Shown: piece after piece, positions 1 through 9,988 of the stretch
How the letters are laid out: every line of letters begins with the position of its first letter
How positions within the stretch are numbered: position 1 is the first letter of the stretch
The notes under the pieces: generated by a model
Databases searched by the model: none
Seen by the model: the letters and a program-made list of their open reading frames with translations, nothing else
Told to the model about the DNA's origin: nothing
Made by a program: the position numbers and the translations under genes
Assembly: GCA_025642075.2 (NCBI GenBank)
Contig: JAODUO010000418.1
Span: 172,001 to 236,000, forward strand
DNA from: Ridgeia piscesae
Taxonomy: Eukaryota; Annelida; Polychaeta; Sabellida; Siboglinidae
Reading direction: 5' to 3'
DNA length: 64,000 bases

Positions 1-828
1 GTGCCACCCTCTCCCCTAGATGCAGTGTGCCACCCCTGTAATTATGTGCCACCCTCACACTAGGTGCAGTGTGCCACCCCTGTAATTATGTGCCACACTC
101 TCCCCTAGGTGCAGTGTGCCACAACTGTAATCATGTGCCACCCTCTCCCCTAGGTGCAGTGTGCCACCCCTGAAATTATGTGCCACCCTCTCCCCTAGGT
201 GCAGTGTGCCACCTCTGTAATTATGTGCCACCCTCCCCCTAGATGCAGTGTGCCACCCCTGTAATTATGTGCCACCCTCTCCCCTAGGTGCAGTGTGCCA
301 CCCCTGTAATTATGTGCCACCCTCTCCCCTAGATGCAGTGTGCCTCCTCTGTAATTATGTGCCACCCTCTCCCCTAGGTGCAGTGTGCCACCTCTGTAAT
401 TACGTGCCACCCTCTCCCCTAGGTGCAGTGTGCCACCCCTGTAATTATGTGCCACTCTCTCTCCCCTAGGTGCAGTGTGCCACCCCTGTAATTATGTGCC
501 ACCCTCTACACTAGGTGAAGTGTGCGATTCCTGTAATCATGTGCCAGTGTGCCACCCTTGTCATGTGTGACTCTCATAGGTGCAGTGTGCCACCCCTGTA
601 ATCATGTGCCACTCCCTCCCCTAGGTGCAGTGTGCCACCCCTGTAATCATGTGCCACTCTCTCTCCCCTAGGTGCAGTGTGCCACCCCTGTAATCATGTG
701 CCACTCTCCCCTAGGTGCAGTGTGCCACCCCTGTAATCATGTGCCACTCTCTCTCCCCTAGGTGCAGTGTGCCACCCCTGTAATCATGTGCCACTCTCTC
801 TCCCCTAGGTGCAGTGTGCCACCCCTGT
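1..828. repeat. 45-bp minisatellite seeded on a 3' splice site
   Basis: About 18 tandem copies of a 45-bp unit run from the left window edge into the start of the coding exon at 809. Each unit carries CCCCTAG|GTGCAGTGTGCC, where the bar matches the exon's 3' splice site, and continues with about 8 more exon-like bases before diverging. The last copies are 2 bp longer because of an expanded CT tract. The array is cut by the window edge, so its full length is unknown. Read in the exon's frame, one 45-bp unit ends in TAG at its own acceptor, so splicing to an upstream copy would give a premature stop. Confidence 0.95.
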
Positions 829-1068
829 CCTCGTCCCATGCAATGAGATGCCGGGCGTAGGAATACAACACTTGTGGGTGTGCAGCGGTGACAAAGGACG
901 CAGTCAGGTGACAGTCGCGTCCCTCCACATGCAGCAGCCGTGCGTTGTCGAGTCGTTCCGAGCGTGTGATGCCATCGTCATGTGCGTGGAGGCAGTGCCC
1001 GGTTGGGCAGCCTCGGGCAAGGCATCAGGCAGTGGCGACACCGTGTGGATGGGCACCGATGAACATGA
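809..1068 (+). CDS. ARHGEF10/ARHGEF17-like RhoGEF, internal exon (propeller blade)
   Basis: This is the first coding exon in the window of a Rho guanine-nucleotide exchange factor of the ARHGEF10/ARHGEF17 family; the Dbl-homology/PH catalytic part must lie upstream. It begins after a CT-rich tract ending TAG (807-808) and ends before donor GTAAGC (1069), leaving phase 2. The translation contains HLWVCSG, QVTVASL, VESF and TVWMGTDEHE, the 'WVC' and 'VW(L/M)GT' strands typical of the family's WD40-like C-terminal beta-propeller. An alternative acceptor 6 nt downstream (GTGCAG) would shorten the exon by two codons. The exon's first 20 nt are the same bases found in every unit of the upstream minisatellite. 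Confidence 0.85.
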
Positions 1069-1256
1069 GTAAGCACAGCTACTGGTCGTTAGGTCAAATA
1101 GCTTACAAAACGTGCCAACATTTATATATAACTTGGCAACAAGCAACATTTAGTAAACACTAAGTGTCTTTAAATATAAACTTAATGTAACATTAATATT
1201 GTGTTTGCTGTGATCCAGTGATTGGACAGGATCTCATAAGACAGGCCACACAGCTC
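1069..1256 (+). other. intron start, single-copy
   Basis: This is AT-rich single-copy intron sequence after the donor at 1069. I see no other feature in it. Confidence 0.7.
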
Positions 1257-1892
1257 AGGTCTGTTTGTAGGATAAAATATTAGGATTGTGGTCCATGTTG
1301 TGGTCTGTCTGTAGGATTGTGGTCCATGTTGTGGTCTGTCTGTAGGATTGTGGTCCATGTTGTGGTCTGTCTGTAGGATTGTGGTCCATGTTGTGGTCTG
1401 TCTGTAGGATCATGGTCCATGCTGTGGTCTGTCTGTAGGATTGTGGTCCATGCTGTGGTCTGTCTGTAGGATTGTGGTCCATGCTGTGGTCTGTCTGTAG
1501 GATCGTGGTCCATGTTGTGGTCTGTTTTTAGGATTGTGGTCCATGCTGTGGTCTGTCTGTAGGATTGTGGTCCATGTTGTGGTCTGTCTGTAGGATTGTG
1601 GTCCATGTTGTGGTCTGTCTGTAGGATCATGGTCCATGCTGTGGTCTGTCTGTAGGATCGTGGTCCCTGCTGTGGTCTGTCTGTAGGATTGTGGTCCATG
1701 TTGTGGTCTGTCTGTAGGATCGTGGTCCATGCTGTGGTCTGTCTGTAGGATCGTGGTCCATGTTGTGGTCTGTCTGTAGGATCGTGGTCCATGCTGTGGT
1801 CTGTCTGTAGGATCATGGTCCATGTTGTGGTCTGTCTGTAGGATCGTGGTCCATGCTGTGGTCTGTCTGTAGGATCGTGGTCCATGCGGTGG
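1257..1892. repeat. 31-bp minisatellite seeded on a 3' splice site
   Basis: About 20 copies of a 31-bp unit fill the intron up to the exon at 1873. Each unit contains GTCTGTCTGTAG|GATCGTGG, matching the true acceptor, followed by TCCATG and GTGG as in the exon. The main variable site is GATCGTGG, GATTGTGG or GATCATGG, which are CpG transitions. The unit is not a multiple of 3, so use of an upstream acceptor copy would usually shift the frame. Confidence 0.95.
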
Positions 1893-2024
1893 TGGCTGAG
1901 CAGCGAGACAAACCCCTTCAGGTGCTGGGGACGGATGCGAAGGTGTTGTCTCTCAGGTACCTGGACGGCCGCATGTACGCTGGCCTCAAGAACGGCACCC
2001 TGCTCATCTACAGCAGGGGCGAGG
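1873..2024 (+). CDS. ARHGEF10/ARHGEF17-like RhoGEF, internal exon
   Basis: The exon runs from acceptor CTGTAG (ends 1872) to donor GTACGT (2025). Its single leading base completes the GA left by the previous exon, giving Glu. The translation carries KVLSLRYLDG, MYAGLKNGTLLIY and SRGE, one propeller blade of the family ('L.YLDG..(Y/F).(G/S)L.NG' pattern). It ends in phase 1 and joins exon 3277 to read EDGVW. The 5' twenty bases are shared with the upstream 31-bp minisatellite, and the donor side grades into the downstream 17-bp array. Confidence 0.88.
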
Positions 2025-2270
2025 GTACGTGTGGGGTGGCATTCAATAGGGTGGCATGTACTGTGGGGTTGCATCTACAGTGGGGTGGTAAATATGGCAG
2101 GGTGGTAGCCACAGTGGGGTGTTACATGTGGTTTTATGGTATGTTATGGTTGGGTAGTAGGTATGATGATGTGTTAGGTATGGCAGGATGGTATCTCAGG
2201 TTGGGTGGTGTGCAAAGTGTGGTAGAATGTATTATGGGATGGATGGTATGGGTGGTATGTACTGCTAGGT
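2025..2270 (+). other. degenerate donor-proximal repeats
   Basis: The first 250 bp of the intron are imperfect GTGGGGTGG-CAT repeats that start at the donor itself (GTACGTGTGGGGTGGCAT). They grade into the regular 17-bp array, as if they were its ancestral, diverged edge. Confidence 0.7.
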
Positions 2271-3162
2271 GGTATGTAAGGTAGGCTGGTATGTAAGGTG
2301 GGGCGATATGTAAGGTGGGGCGGTATGTAAGGTAGGGCGGTATGTAAGGTGGGGCGGTATGTAAGGTGGGGCGGTATGTAAGGTGGGGCGATATGTAAGA
2401 TGGGATGGTATGTAAGGTGGGGCAGTATGTAAGGTGGGGCGGTATGTAAGGTGGGGTGGTATGTAAGATGGGGTGGTATGTAAGGTGGGGCGGTATGTAA
2501 GGTGGGGCGGTATGTAAGGTGGGGTGGTATGTAGTGCTAGGTGGTATGTAAGGTGGGGTAGTATGTAAGGTGGGGTGGTATGTAAGGTGGGGTGGTATGT
2601 AAGGTGGGGTGGTATGTAAGGTGGGGCGGTATGTAAGGTGGGGTGGTATGTAAGGTGGGGTGGTATGTAAGGTGGGGCGGTATGTAAGGTGGGGCGGTAT
2701 GTAAGGTGGGGTAGTATGTAAGGTGGGGTGGTATGTAAGGTGGGGTGGTATGTAAGGTGGGGTGGTATGTAAGGTGGGGTGGTATGTAAGGTGGGGTGGT
2801 ATGTAAGGTAGGGTGGTATGTAAGGTGGGGCGGTATGTAAGGTGGGGCGGTATGTAAGGTGGGGCGATATGTAAGATGGGATGGTATGTAAGGTGGGGCA
2901 GTATGTAAGGTGGGGCGGTATGTAAGGTGGGGTGGTATGTAAGATGGGGTGGTATGTAAGGTGGGGCGGTATGTAAGGTGGGGCGGTATGTAAGGTGGGG
3001 TGGTATGTAGTGCTAGGTGGTATGTAAGGTGGGGTAGTATGTAAGGTGGGGTGGTATGTAAGGTGGGGTGGTATGTAAGGTGGGGTGGTATGTGAGGTGG
3101 GGTGGTATGTAAGGTGGGCAGTATGTAAGGTGGGGTGATATGTAAGGTGGGGTGGTATGTAT
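2271..3162. repeat. 17-bp minisatellite with 476-bp higher-order duplication
   Basis: About 52 copies of the 17-bp unit GGTATGTAAGGTGGGGC occur here. The unit resembles the donor sequence of the preceding exon (GTACGTGTGGGGTGGCAT) and contains GTAAGG, a donor-like hexamer. Marker variants (GGCGATATGTAAGATGGG at 2387 and 2863, and GTAGTGCTAG at 2531 and 3007) recur exactly 476 bp apart, which is 28 units, so a block of the array was duplicated. A poly-C run (about 3222-3236) lies just after the array. Confidence 0.93.
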
Positions 3163-3276
3163 TGGCTGTGAAGGACCATTGACATTTCCTCAGTTTCAGC
3201 CATGTTGACATGATTGTGTCCCTCCCCCCCCCCCCGCAGTGTTTATTTGTATAAATCATTGTGATGTTCCCACCAG

Positions 3277-3440
3277 ATGGCGTCTGGCAGCACAAGAAGA
3301 AGGAGACGGTGAAGTTGGCGAGTGACCCGGTCACATGGCTACTGGCCCTAGGCCACGACATGTGGGCCGCTTCTGGCCGAGACATTCATGTCATCAACGT
3401 CGTCTGTAAGCCTGCTGCCACAACACTCAGTGTCAACAAG
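3277..3440 (+). CDS. ARHGEF10/ARHGEF17-like RhoGEF, internal exon
   Basis: The acceptor is CCCACCAG (ends 3276); its two leading bases complete GAT with the previous exon. The translation DGVWQHKKKETVKL then ALGHDMWAASGRDIHVIN matches the family's 'WAASG' propeller strand. The chosen donor is GTGGGT at 3441 (AAG|GTGGGT), leaving phase 0, which fits the next exon. A stronger-looking CCCCGCAG acceptor 39 nt upstream would put the exon out of frame, and a TCTGTAAGC donor inside the exon (about 3403) is a possible alternative. The exact 3' end is less certain than the rest. Confidence 0.8.
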
Positions 3441-4926
3441 GTGGGTGGTCTCAGTGGCGCTGAATGTAAGCCATTTGGGTGGAATCAGACGCCCTCAACC
3501 CTCACCTAGCTGGTGTTGGTGTTGAGGTAAACTGACTCTCTTATGACACTCTGGTGTGCTGCAGTGTCATGTCGCAAGAGAACAGGTTTTGTTGCTGTTT
3601 CCTGGTATAGTTTTTTCATGCCACATTGCCTTAGTTCAGTCAACGGTACATGTCAAATGAACATCTCACTATAGACAGTTGTTGGTACATGAGAACATGA
3701 TTGTCCTTTGTGCAACAAAAGCAGTGTGGATGGGCACTTTCCAACATAGTCATATCGGTAATGTTGTCCTTAATTCAAATTTCAGTCATTCCAAACATAT
3801 GTAACTTTAATACATACACATGTATTATAACTGATGTACATACAAATTGTGGGTTATTTCAAAACATACGTGTACAACTTTGCCCATCCACCACAGATTC
3901 CTGGTAAGGTCAAGACAAACTTCCATTCATCTTCGGAATTTTGAATATTCGAGCCATTTCCTGCGATTCAATCCAACCCGGTTTGCCACAAAATCGATCC
4001 GTCTGTCTGACATAACTATACAAACGACAAGATACAACTGCCAAACTACTCCTCACATGTCTTACTGCTCTATGTCATCAGCGACATAGCCCTATGATTA
4101 CCATAACAACAGTATTATGTTGAGAGGTCTTTTGTTAGCAGTGTCGGGTTAAGGGTTAGGGTAAGTTTCGGATTAGTTACTTTAGAGTTAGAGTTAGGGT
4201 TACTTTAGGGATAGGATAAAACCAGAATTTCTGAAGGTCATTTATGTAGCGACACCATAATAAATTACCAATGTTACAGTAATCTTTGAGCTAGGCGTTA
4301 CCACTGCATATCATGTCAAGTTTTGTTAATTTAATTTTTACAGGAATTTAAATGATTTTATTTTGTAACCAAGTGTGTGTATGTGCATAAGATACTTGAG
4401 AAGTTTGGCAGCTGTAAGAGGTGTTTTTATGGTTAGGTGAGAAGGTAAAAGATTGATGTTTGTCCAGTGTGTGTGGCCACGGTGCTGACTACTCTGGCTT
4501 GGACTTGTGCCCATGGGATGACACTGCCACGCAAGACATCTTGACTGCGACAGCAAAACCAACTTTGAACATTTTCAACAATACAGCAGACATCTTTCGT
4601 CATTTCAGCAACACACCACAGTAATTGATGTTGCGGCTAGAAAAAATATTCAATATTCTAATCGAATTAGAAGCCACTGAATAGTAATATTTGGTTTGAT
4701 ATTCGATTGTAGTGAAACTCCAGATTTGTCCTACGCTTGCTCCCTGACACATCCGTCCCTCGGTTGACATCTGAATGTTTCACTTTGACACTGATCAACA
4801 CTTGTCTTGTGTCTCTCAGCTTGCTTTCCAAGGATTTAGGCGCAATAGAAGTTTTACTTATTATGTGTTATAACTGGTACACATACATAATGTATTTCTA
4901 ATAGATTCTGTGAATGTGTTTGTCAG
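3441..4926 (+). other. single-copy intron with short TTAGGG-like tract
   Basis: This 1.5-kb AT-rich intron has no minisatellite. At about 4147-4210 there are scattered TTAGGG/TTAGAG hexamers (GGTTAAGGGTTAGGGTAAG and GAGTTAGAGTTAGGGTTAC), a short degenerate telomere-like tract. I see no coding sequence in it. Confidence 0.75.
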
Positions 4927-5101
4927 ACGGTGCACCAGGTGGCGTCGGTAGAGGATGGAGCGATCGAGTGCATGGTGAAGGCTGGCGTGGGTCTCCTGGT
5001 GTCCTTCCAGTACAAGTCTGTCATCAGAGTGTACCACCTGGAGACCTTTGACCACCTCCAGGACATCAACATTGCCTCAGCCGTCCACCAGCTGCTGGAA
5101 G
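4927..5101 (+). CDS. ARHGEF10/ARHGEF17-like RhoGEF, internal exon
   Basis: The exon follows acceptor GTTTGTCAG (ends 4926) and starts in phase 0. The translation includes VKAGVGLLVSFQ, VIRVYHLETF and DHLQDINIASAVHQLLEG; 'HLQDINIA..VH..L' is a hallmark of ARHGEF10-type propellers. It ends ...CTGGAAG before donor GTCTGT at 5102, leaving phase 1. That donor is weak (it lacks purine at +3 and the AGT), and the sequence around it is the seed of the following minisatellite. Intron retention would stop translation at the TAG at 5125. Confidence 0.88.
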
Positions 5102-6332
5102 GTCTGTCCTACATCACCAACACTTAGACCTTTAGACCTTGAAGGTCTGTCCTACATCACCAACACTTAGTCCTTTAGACATTGAAGGTCTGTCCTACAT
5201 CACCAACACTTAGTCCTTTAGACATTGAAGGTCTGTCCTACATCACCAACACTTAGTCCTTTAGACATTGAAGGTCTGTCCTACATCACCAACACTTAGT
5301 CCTTTAGACATTGAAGGTCTGTCCTACATCACCAACACTTAGTCCTTTAGACATTGAAGGTCTGTCCTACATCACAAACACTTAGTCCTTTAGACCTAGG
5401 TCTATTGTACATCATCAACACTTGGTCCTTTAGGCCTAACTCTGTCCTACATCACTAACACTTGGTCCTTTAGACTTTGAAGGTCTGTCATACATCACCA
5501 ACATTTGGTCCTTTAGACCTTGAAGGTCTGTCCTACATCACTAACACTTGGTCCTTTAGACCTTGAAGGTCTGTCTTATATCACCAACATTTGGTCCTTT
5601 AGACCTTGAAGGTCTGTCCTACATCACTAACACTTGGTCCTTTAGACCTTGAAGGTCTGTCTTACATCACCAACATTTGGTCCTTTAGACCTTGAAGGTC
5701 TGTCCTACATCACTAACACTTGGTCCTTTAGACATTGAAGGTCTGTCCTACATCACCAACACTTAGACCTTGAAGGTCTGTCCTACACCACTTACACTTA
5801 GACCTTTAGACATTGAAGGTGTGTCCTATACCACCAACACTTACACCTTTAGACCTTGAAGGTCTATCCTACACCACCAACACTTACACCTTTAGACCTT
5901 GAAGGTCTGTCCTACATCACCAACACTTACACCTTGAAGGTTTGTCCTACACCACCAACACTTACACCTTTAGACCTTGAAGGTCTATCCTACACCACCA
6001 ACACTTAGACCTTTAGACCTTGAAGGTCTGTCCTACATCACCAACACTTACACCTTGAAGGTTTGTCCTACACCACCAACACTTACACCTTTAGACCTTG
6101 AAGGTCTATCCTACACCACCAACACTTAGACCTTTAGACCTTGAAGGTCTGTCCTACATCACCAACACTTACACCTTGAAGGTTTGTCCTACACCACCAA
6201 CACTTACACCTTTAGACCTTGAAGGTCTATCCTACACCACCAACACTTAGACCTTTAGACCTTGAAGGTCTGTCCTACATCACCAACACTTACACCTTGA
6301 AAGTTTGTCCTACACCACTAACACTTGGGTGA
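5098..6332. repeat. 43-bp minisatellite seeded on a 5' splice site
   Basis: About 28 units begin exactly at the end of the exon at 5101. Each repeats TTGAAG|GTCTGTCCTACATC, the exon end plus donor, and about 25 bp of intron. In the distal part a 121-bp higher-order unit (43+43+35 bp) recurs at 5937, 6058, 6179 and 6300. Nearly every unit keeps the AAG|GT(C/T)TGT core. Confidence 0.95.
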
Positions 6333-7017
6333 TAAGTAGATCTAGTATCTCCTTCTGTGACACTCAGTTATCTGTAAAATAAGTTCGACATCCAATTTAT
6401 GGAAAAGAAATTAAAAAAATTCTCACAAAAGATGCACTCAGACTCTTATGATTGAGTGGGTGTTTCGTGGAATAGTGTCAGGTGTAAAGAGTTAGGCAGC
6501 TTTTGGTTGATCAACTCTTCCTGTAGGTTTCATTGAAGGTTTTGCATATAATTTATGTAGAATATGACTCTGATGCAAATTAGTCAGTGTTTGTTGGATA
6601 AGTATATATTTTAAAAACATTTTCTATAACAAATTCCAACATTCTGTTAATTTTAATCTTTGTTACACAAATTCAACTTAGCTCTTGTGATTGTACAATA
6701 AACTTATTGGTTTGTGGTAGTTGCTGCGTGGTGATTGGTCTATATCGTGATTATCTTGTGGTGATTGGTTTATATAATTGACTAATGTGGTTGGTTTTGT
6801 GGTGTTTGGTTTATTGGATTGGTATGTGGTGATTGGCTTGTGTAGTTGGTTTTTAGTGCTTGGTTTATGGGATTTGTCTTTGGTGATAGATATGTATGAT
6901 TGGTTTGTGTGGTTAGTTTTTAATGCTTGGTTTGTGGGATTTGTCTTTGGTGATTGGCTTGTGGTGATTGGTGTTTATGATTGGCTTGTGTGGGTGGTTT
7001 CTAGTACTTGGTATGTG
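6333..7017. other. AT-rich intron passing into degenerate GATTGGT repeats
   Basis: 6333-6715 is single-copy AT-rich intron. From about 6715 it becomes irregular GTGGTGATTGGTTT-type repeats that precede the regular 27-bp array and look like its diverged edge. Confidence 0.7.
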
Positions 7018-8356
7018 GGATATGTCTTACGGTGAGTGATGTCTGTGATTGTCTTATGGTGAGTGGTGTCTGTGATTGTCTTATGGTGAGTGGTGTCTGT
7101 GATTGTCTTATGGTGAGTGGTGTCTGTGATTGTCTTATGGAAAGTGGTGTCTGTGATTGTCTTATGGTGAGTGATGTCTGTGATTGTCTTATGGTGAGTG
7201 GTGTCTGTGGTTGTGTTAGGGTGAGTGGTGTCTGTGATTGTCTTATGGTGAGTGGTGTCTGTGATTGTCTTATGGTGAGTTGTGTCTGTGATTGTCTTAT
7301 GGTGAGTGGTGTCTGTGATTGTCTTAGGGTGAGTGGTGTCTGTGATTGTCTTATGGTGAGTGGTGTCTGTGATTGTCTTATGGTGAGTTGTGTCTGTGAT
7401 TGTCTTATGGTGAGTGATGTCTGTGATTGTCTTATGGTGAGTGGCGTCTGTGATTGTCTTATGGTGAGTGATGTCTGTGATTGTCTTATGGTGAGTGGCG
7501 TCTGTGATTGTCTTATGGTGAGTGGCGTCTGTGATTGTCTTATGGTGAGTGGCGTCTGTGATTGACTTATGGTGAGTGGCGTCTGTGATTGTCTTATGGT
7601 GAGTGGCGTCTGTGATTGTCTTATGGTGAGTGGTGTCTGTGATTGTCTTATGGTGAGTGGTGTCTGTGATTGTCTTATGGTGAGTGGTGTCTGTGATTGT
7701 CTTATGGTGAGTGGTGTCTGTGATTGTCTTATGGTGAGTGGTGTCTGTGATTGTCTTATGGTGAGTGGTGTCTGTGATTGTCTTATGGTGAGTGGCGTCT
7801 GTGATTGTCTTATGGTGAGTGGCGTCTGTGATTGGCTTATGGTGAGTGGCGTCTGTGATTGTCTTATGGTGAGTGGCGTCTGTGATTGGCTTATGGTGAG
7901 TGGCGTCTGTGATTGCCTTATGGTGAGTGGCGTCTGTGATTGACTTATGGTGAGTGGCGTCTGTGATTGTCTTATGGTGAGTGGCGTCTGTGATTGTCTT
8001 ATGGTGAGTGGCGTCTGTGATTGTCTTATGGTGAGTGGTGTCTGTGATTGTCTTATGGTGAGTGGTGTCTGTGATTGTCTTATGGTGAGTGGTGTCTGTG
8101 ATTGTCTTATGGTGAGTGGTGTCTGTGATTGTCTTATGGTGAGTGGTGTCTGTGATTGTCTTATGGTGAGTGGTGTCTGTGATTGGCTTATGGTGAGTGG
8201 TGTCTGTGATTGTCTTATGGTGAGTGGTGTCTGTGATTGGCTTATGGTGAGTGGTGTCTGTGATTGTCTTATGGTGAGTGGTGTCTGTGATTGGCTTATG
8301 GTGAGTGGTGTCTGTGATTGTCTTATGGTGAGTGGTGTGTATGATAGTCTTATGGT
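7018..8356. repeat. 27-bp minisatellite rich in GTGAGT donors
   Basis: About 49 copies of a 27-bp unit contain TCTTATGGTGAGTGG. GTGAGT is a consensus 5' splice site, so this one intron holds dozens of donor-like sites stronger than its real donor. The 27-bp length keeps long frames open on both strands, including 478 codons on the - strand, but the composition is monotonous and I do not call these genes. The usual variant is GTGGCGTC or GTGGTGTC, a CpG transition. The array ends about 25 bp before the exon at 8378. Confidence 0.95.
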
Positions 8357-8377
8357 GACTGGGTTGTGTGCTTGCAG

Positions 8378-9294
8378 GCAAGGACACAGTGGGAGACATC
8401 TCCAAGACCATTAAGATCTCCTACATGTTGGCCAGTCGAGGTCTGCTGTGGGTGGGCACCAGCATAGGGTGTGTTCTCACCCTGCCCCTACCCCGCCTAG
8501 AGGGGGCGCCACAGATCAAGGCTCGACCGTGCGTGTCGTATCACTCTCACTGCGGACCAATCAAATTCCTCATGCCCATTAACTGCGGTCTGTCACCCCT
8601 CACCACCCCAGACAGCTGCAGTACCACAGCAGCGGCCCCAGCGGTGGGGGCAGACAGTGACGTCACAGGCAACAGTGACAGCAGGGGCTTCTCACTGTCC
8701 GACCAGTACTCACCCAGGCAACCATCACTAGAGGGCAGCACACTCACGCGGTTCAGCTCGACGCCAGATCTGCACCGGATGACCCTTGGGGACGATGACA
8801 ACCTGTGTGACATGTACGGCAGCCTGCTGAACGGTCTGGACGAGGACTTTGACGTTGCCCTCGCTGGCCCTGCCAAGTCGAAGCGACGTTCATTCCTAAA
8901 CAACGTCAGCAACATGTCTAACGCGCTCAATGCCCGCCTCTCCCTCGCCATGTCCCAGTTCACACCCACCAGTCCAAAGCCCAAGTGTGCCACATTACCA
9001 AATATGGATGAGGCGCCCTCGTTTGACAACATATGGGGGGAAACGGACACGTCACAAAGTGGCAAGGCTGTCCAGCCAAGCAGTGGTGGGGGTCAGAGGA
9101 ATTCATCTGGCGATAGGGACGCACAGGCCGAAGTGGTGACCGCCCCTTCCCAGTATGCAGTGCCCAGTTACGTGTTCAACAAGTCCCTGGTGACAGTGAG
9201 TGGGGGCGAGGGTTACATCAACTGGAACAAGAAGCAGGCTGCAGACTCACGCTACGAAGACATCTGTCTGCTCCTCTGGAAGTGTCGCATCTGA
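8378..9294 (+). CDS. ARHGEF10/ARHGEF17-like RhoGEF, terminal coding exon
   Basis: The exon follows acceptor GTGCTTGCAG (ends 8377); two bases complete GGC with the previous exon. It encodes 304 residues and TGA at 9292-9294. The first 70 residues hold SRGLLWVGTSIGCVLTLPLP, RLEGAP and SYHSHCGPIKFLMP, the last full propeller blades. A Ser/Pro/Asp-rich segment of about 180 residues, probably disordered, follows. The end, SLVTVSGGEGYINW then ICLLLWKCRI, supplies the closing strand ('SGG.GY ... LLLW' as in ARHGEF17). Features of both ARHGEF10 and ARHGEF17 are present, so I give the family rather than one symbol. Across the five exons the joined frame is 1,668 nt (555 codons plus stop). The propeller in this family is thought to be regulatory or a protein-binding module. 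Confidence 0.9.
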
Positions 9295-9850
9295 GCCAGT
9301 CTTAGGCCATACACGTCACATCTGAGACAGTCTTAGGCCATACACGTCACATCTGAGCCAGTCTTAGGCCATACACGTCACATCTGAGAGTCTTAGGTCA
9401 TACAACAGTCATGTCTGAGACAGTCTTAGGTCATACAACAATCACATCTGAGACAATCTTAGGTCATGCAAGTCACATATGAGGCAGTTTTAGCTCATAC
9501 AACAGACTACGCGGTCTTAGCTCATACAGCAGACTATGCAGTCTTAGCTCATACAACAGACTACGCAGTCTTAGCTCATACAGCAGACTATGCAGTCTTA
9601 GCTCATACAGCAGTCTCACCGAAGCATGTCTTAGTCATACAAGTTACATCTGAGACGTCTTAGGTCATACAGCAGTCCCATCCAAAGCAGTCTTAGGTCA
9701 TACAATAACAACAGCCGTATCTGAGGTAGTCTTAGATCATATAACATTTGCATCTGAGTCTTAAGTCATATAGTAGTCATTTCATAGTACTTTTAGTACT
9801 ATCATTTGAGGCAGTCTTGGGTCACACAATAGTCCTGTCTGAGTTGTAGG
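9283..9850. repeat. 31-bp minisatellite seeded on the stop codon
   Basis: About 18 increasingly diverged copies of a 31-bp unit start at the stop codon: the coding end CGCATCTGAGCCAGTCTTAG recurs as CACATCTGAGACAGTCTTAG. The array occupies the proximal 3' UTR. Early units are nearly identical and later ones vary in length and spacing. Confidence 0.9.
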
Positions 9851-9982
9851 TTGTACAACAGTTGGTGTGTCCTGTCTCCTACGACAGGTGACACAGGCTG
9901 CAGTAGGCATCATGCATCAGGACGTCCCAGTCCGCTGTCCCGTGAGTCGAGTGTCAACGGACAGGTCAAATTAATATATATT

Positions 9983-9988
9983 AATAAA
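9983..9988 (+). terminator. candidate poly(A) signal for the RhoGEF gene
   Basis: This is an AATAAA hexamer about 690 bp after the stop codon in AT-rich sequence. No clear GT-rich element follows, so it is the weaker of two candidates. Confidence 0.35.

Noticed and set aside
1280..2074. 264-codon - strand open frame
   Set aside because: It is antisense to a minisatellite and a confirmed + strand exon; composition is repeat-driven.
3222..3240. Alternative acceptor CCCCCGCAG upstream of exon 3277
   Set aside because: It would put the exon out of phase with the previous exon and lose the DGVW junction.
2265..3385. - strand open frames rich in HTTPPYIPPHL
   Set aside because: They are translations of the 17-bp intronic array, partly antisense to exon 3277-3440.
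6975..8411. 478-codon - strand open frame of HHKTITDTT repeats
   Set aside because: A 27-bp period keeps any stop-free unit open; the + strand is open as well, and the span lies inside an intron of the RhoGEF gene.
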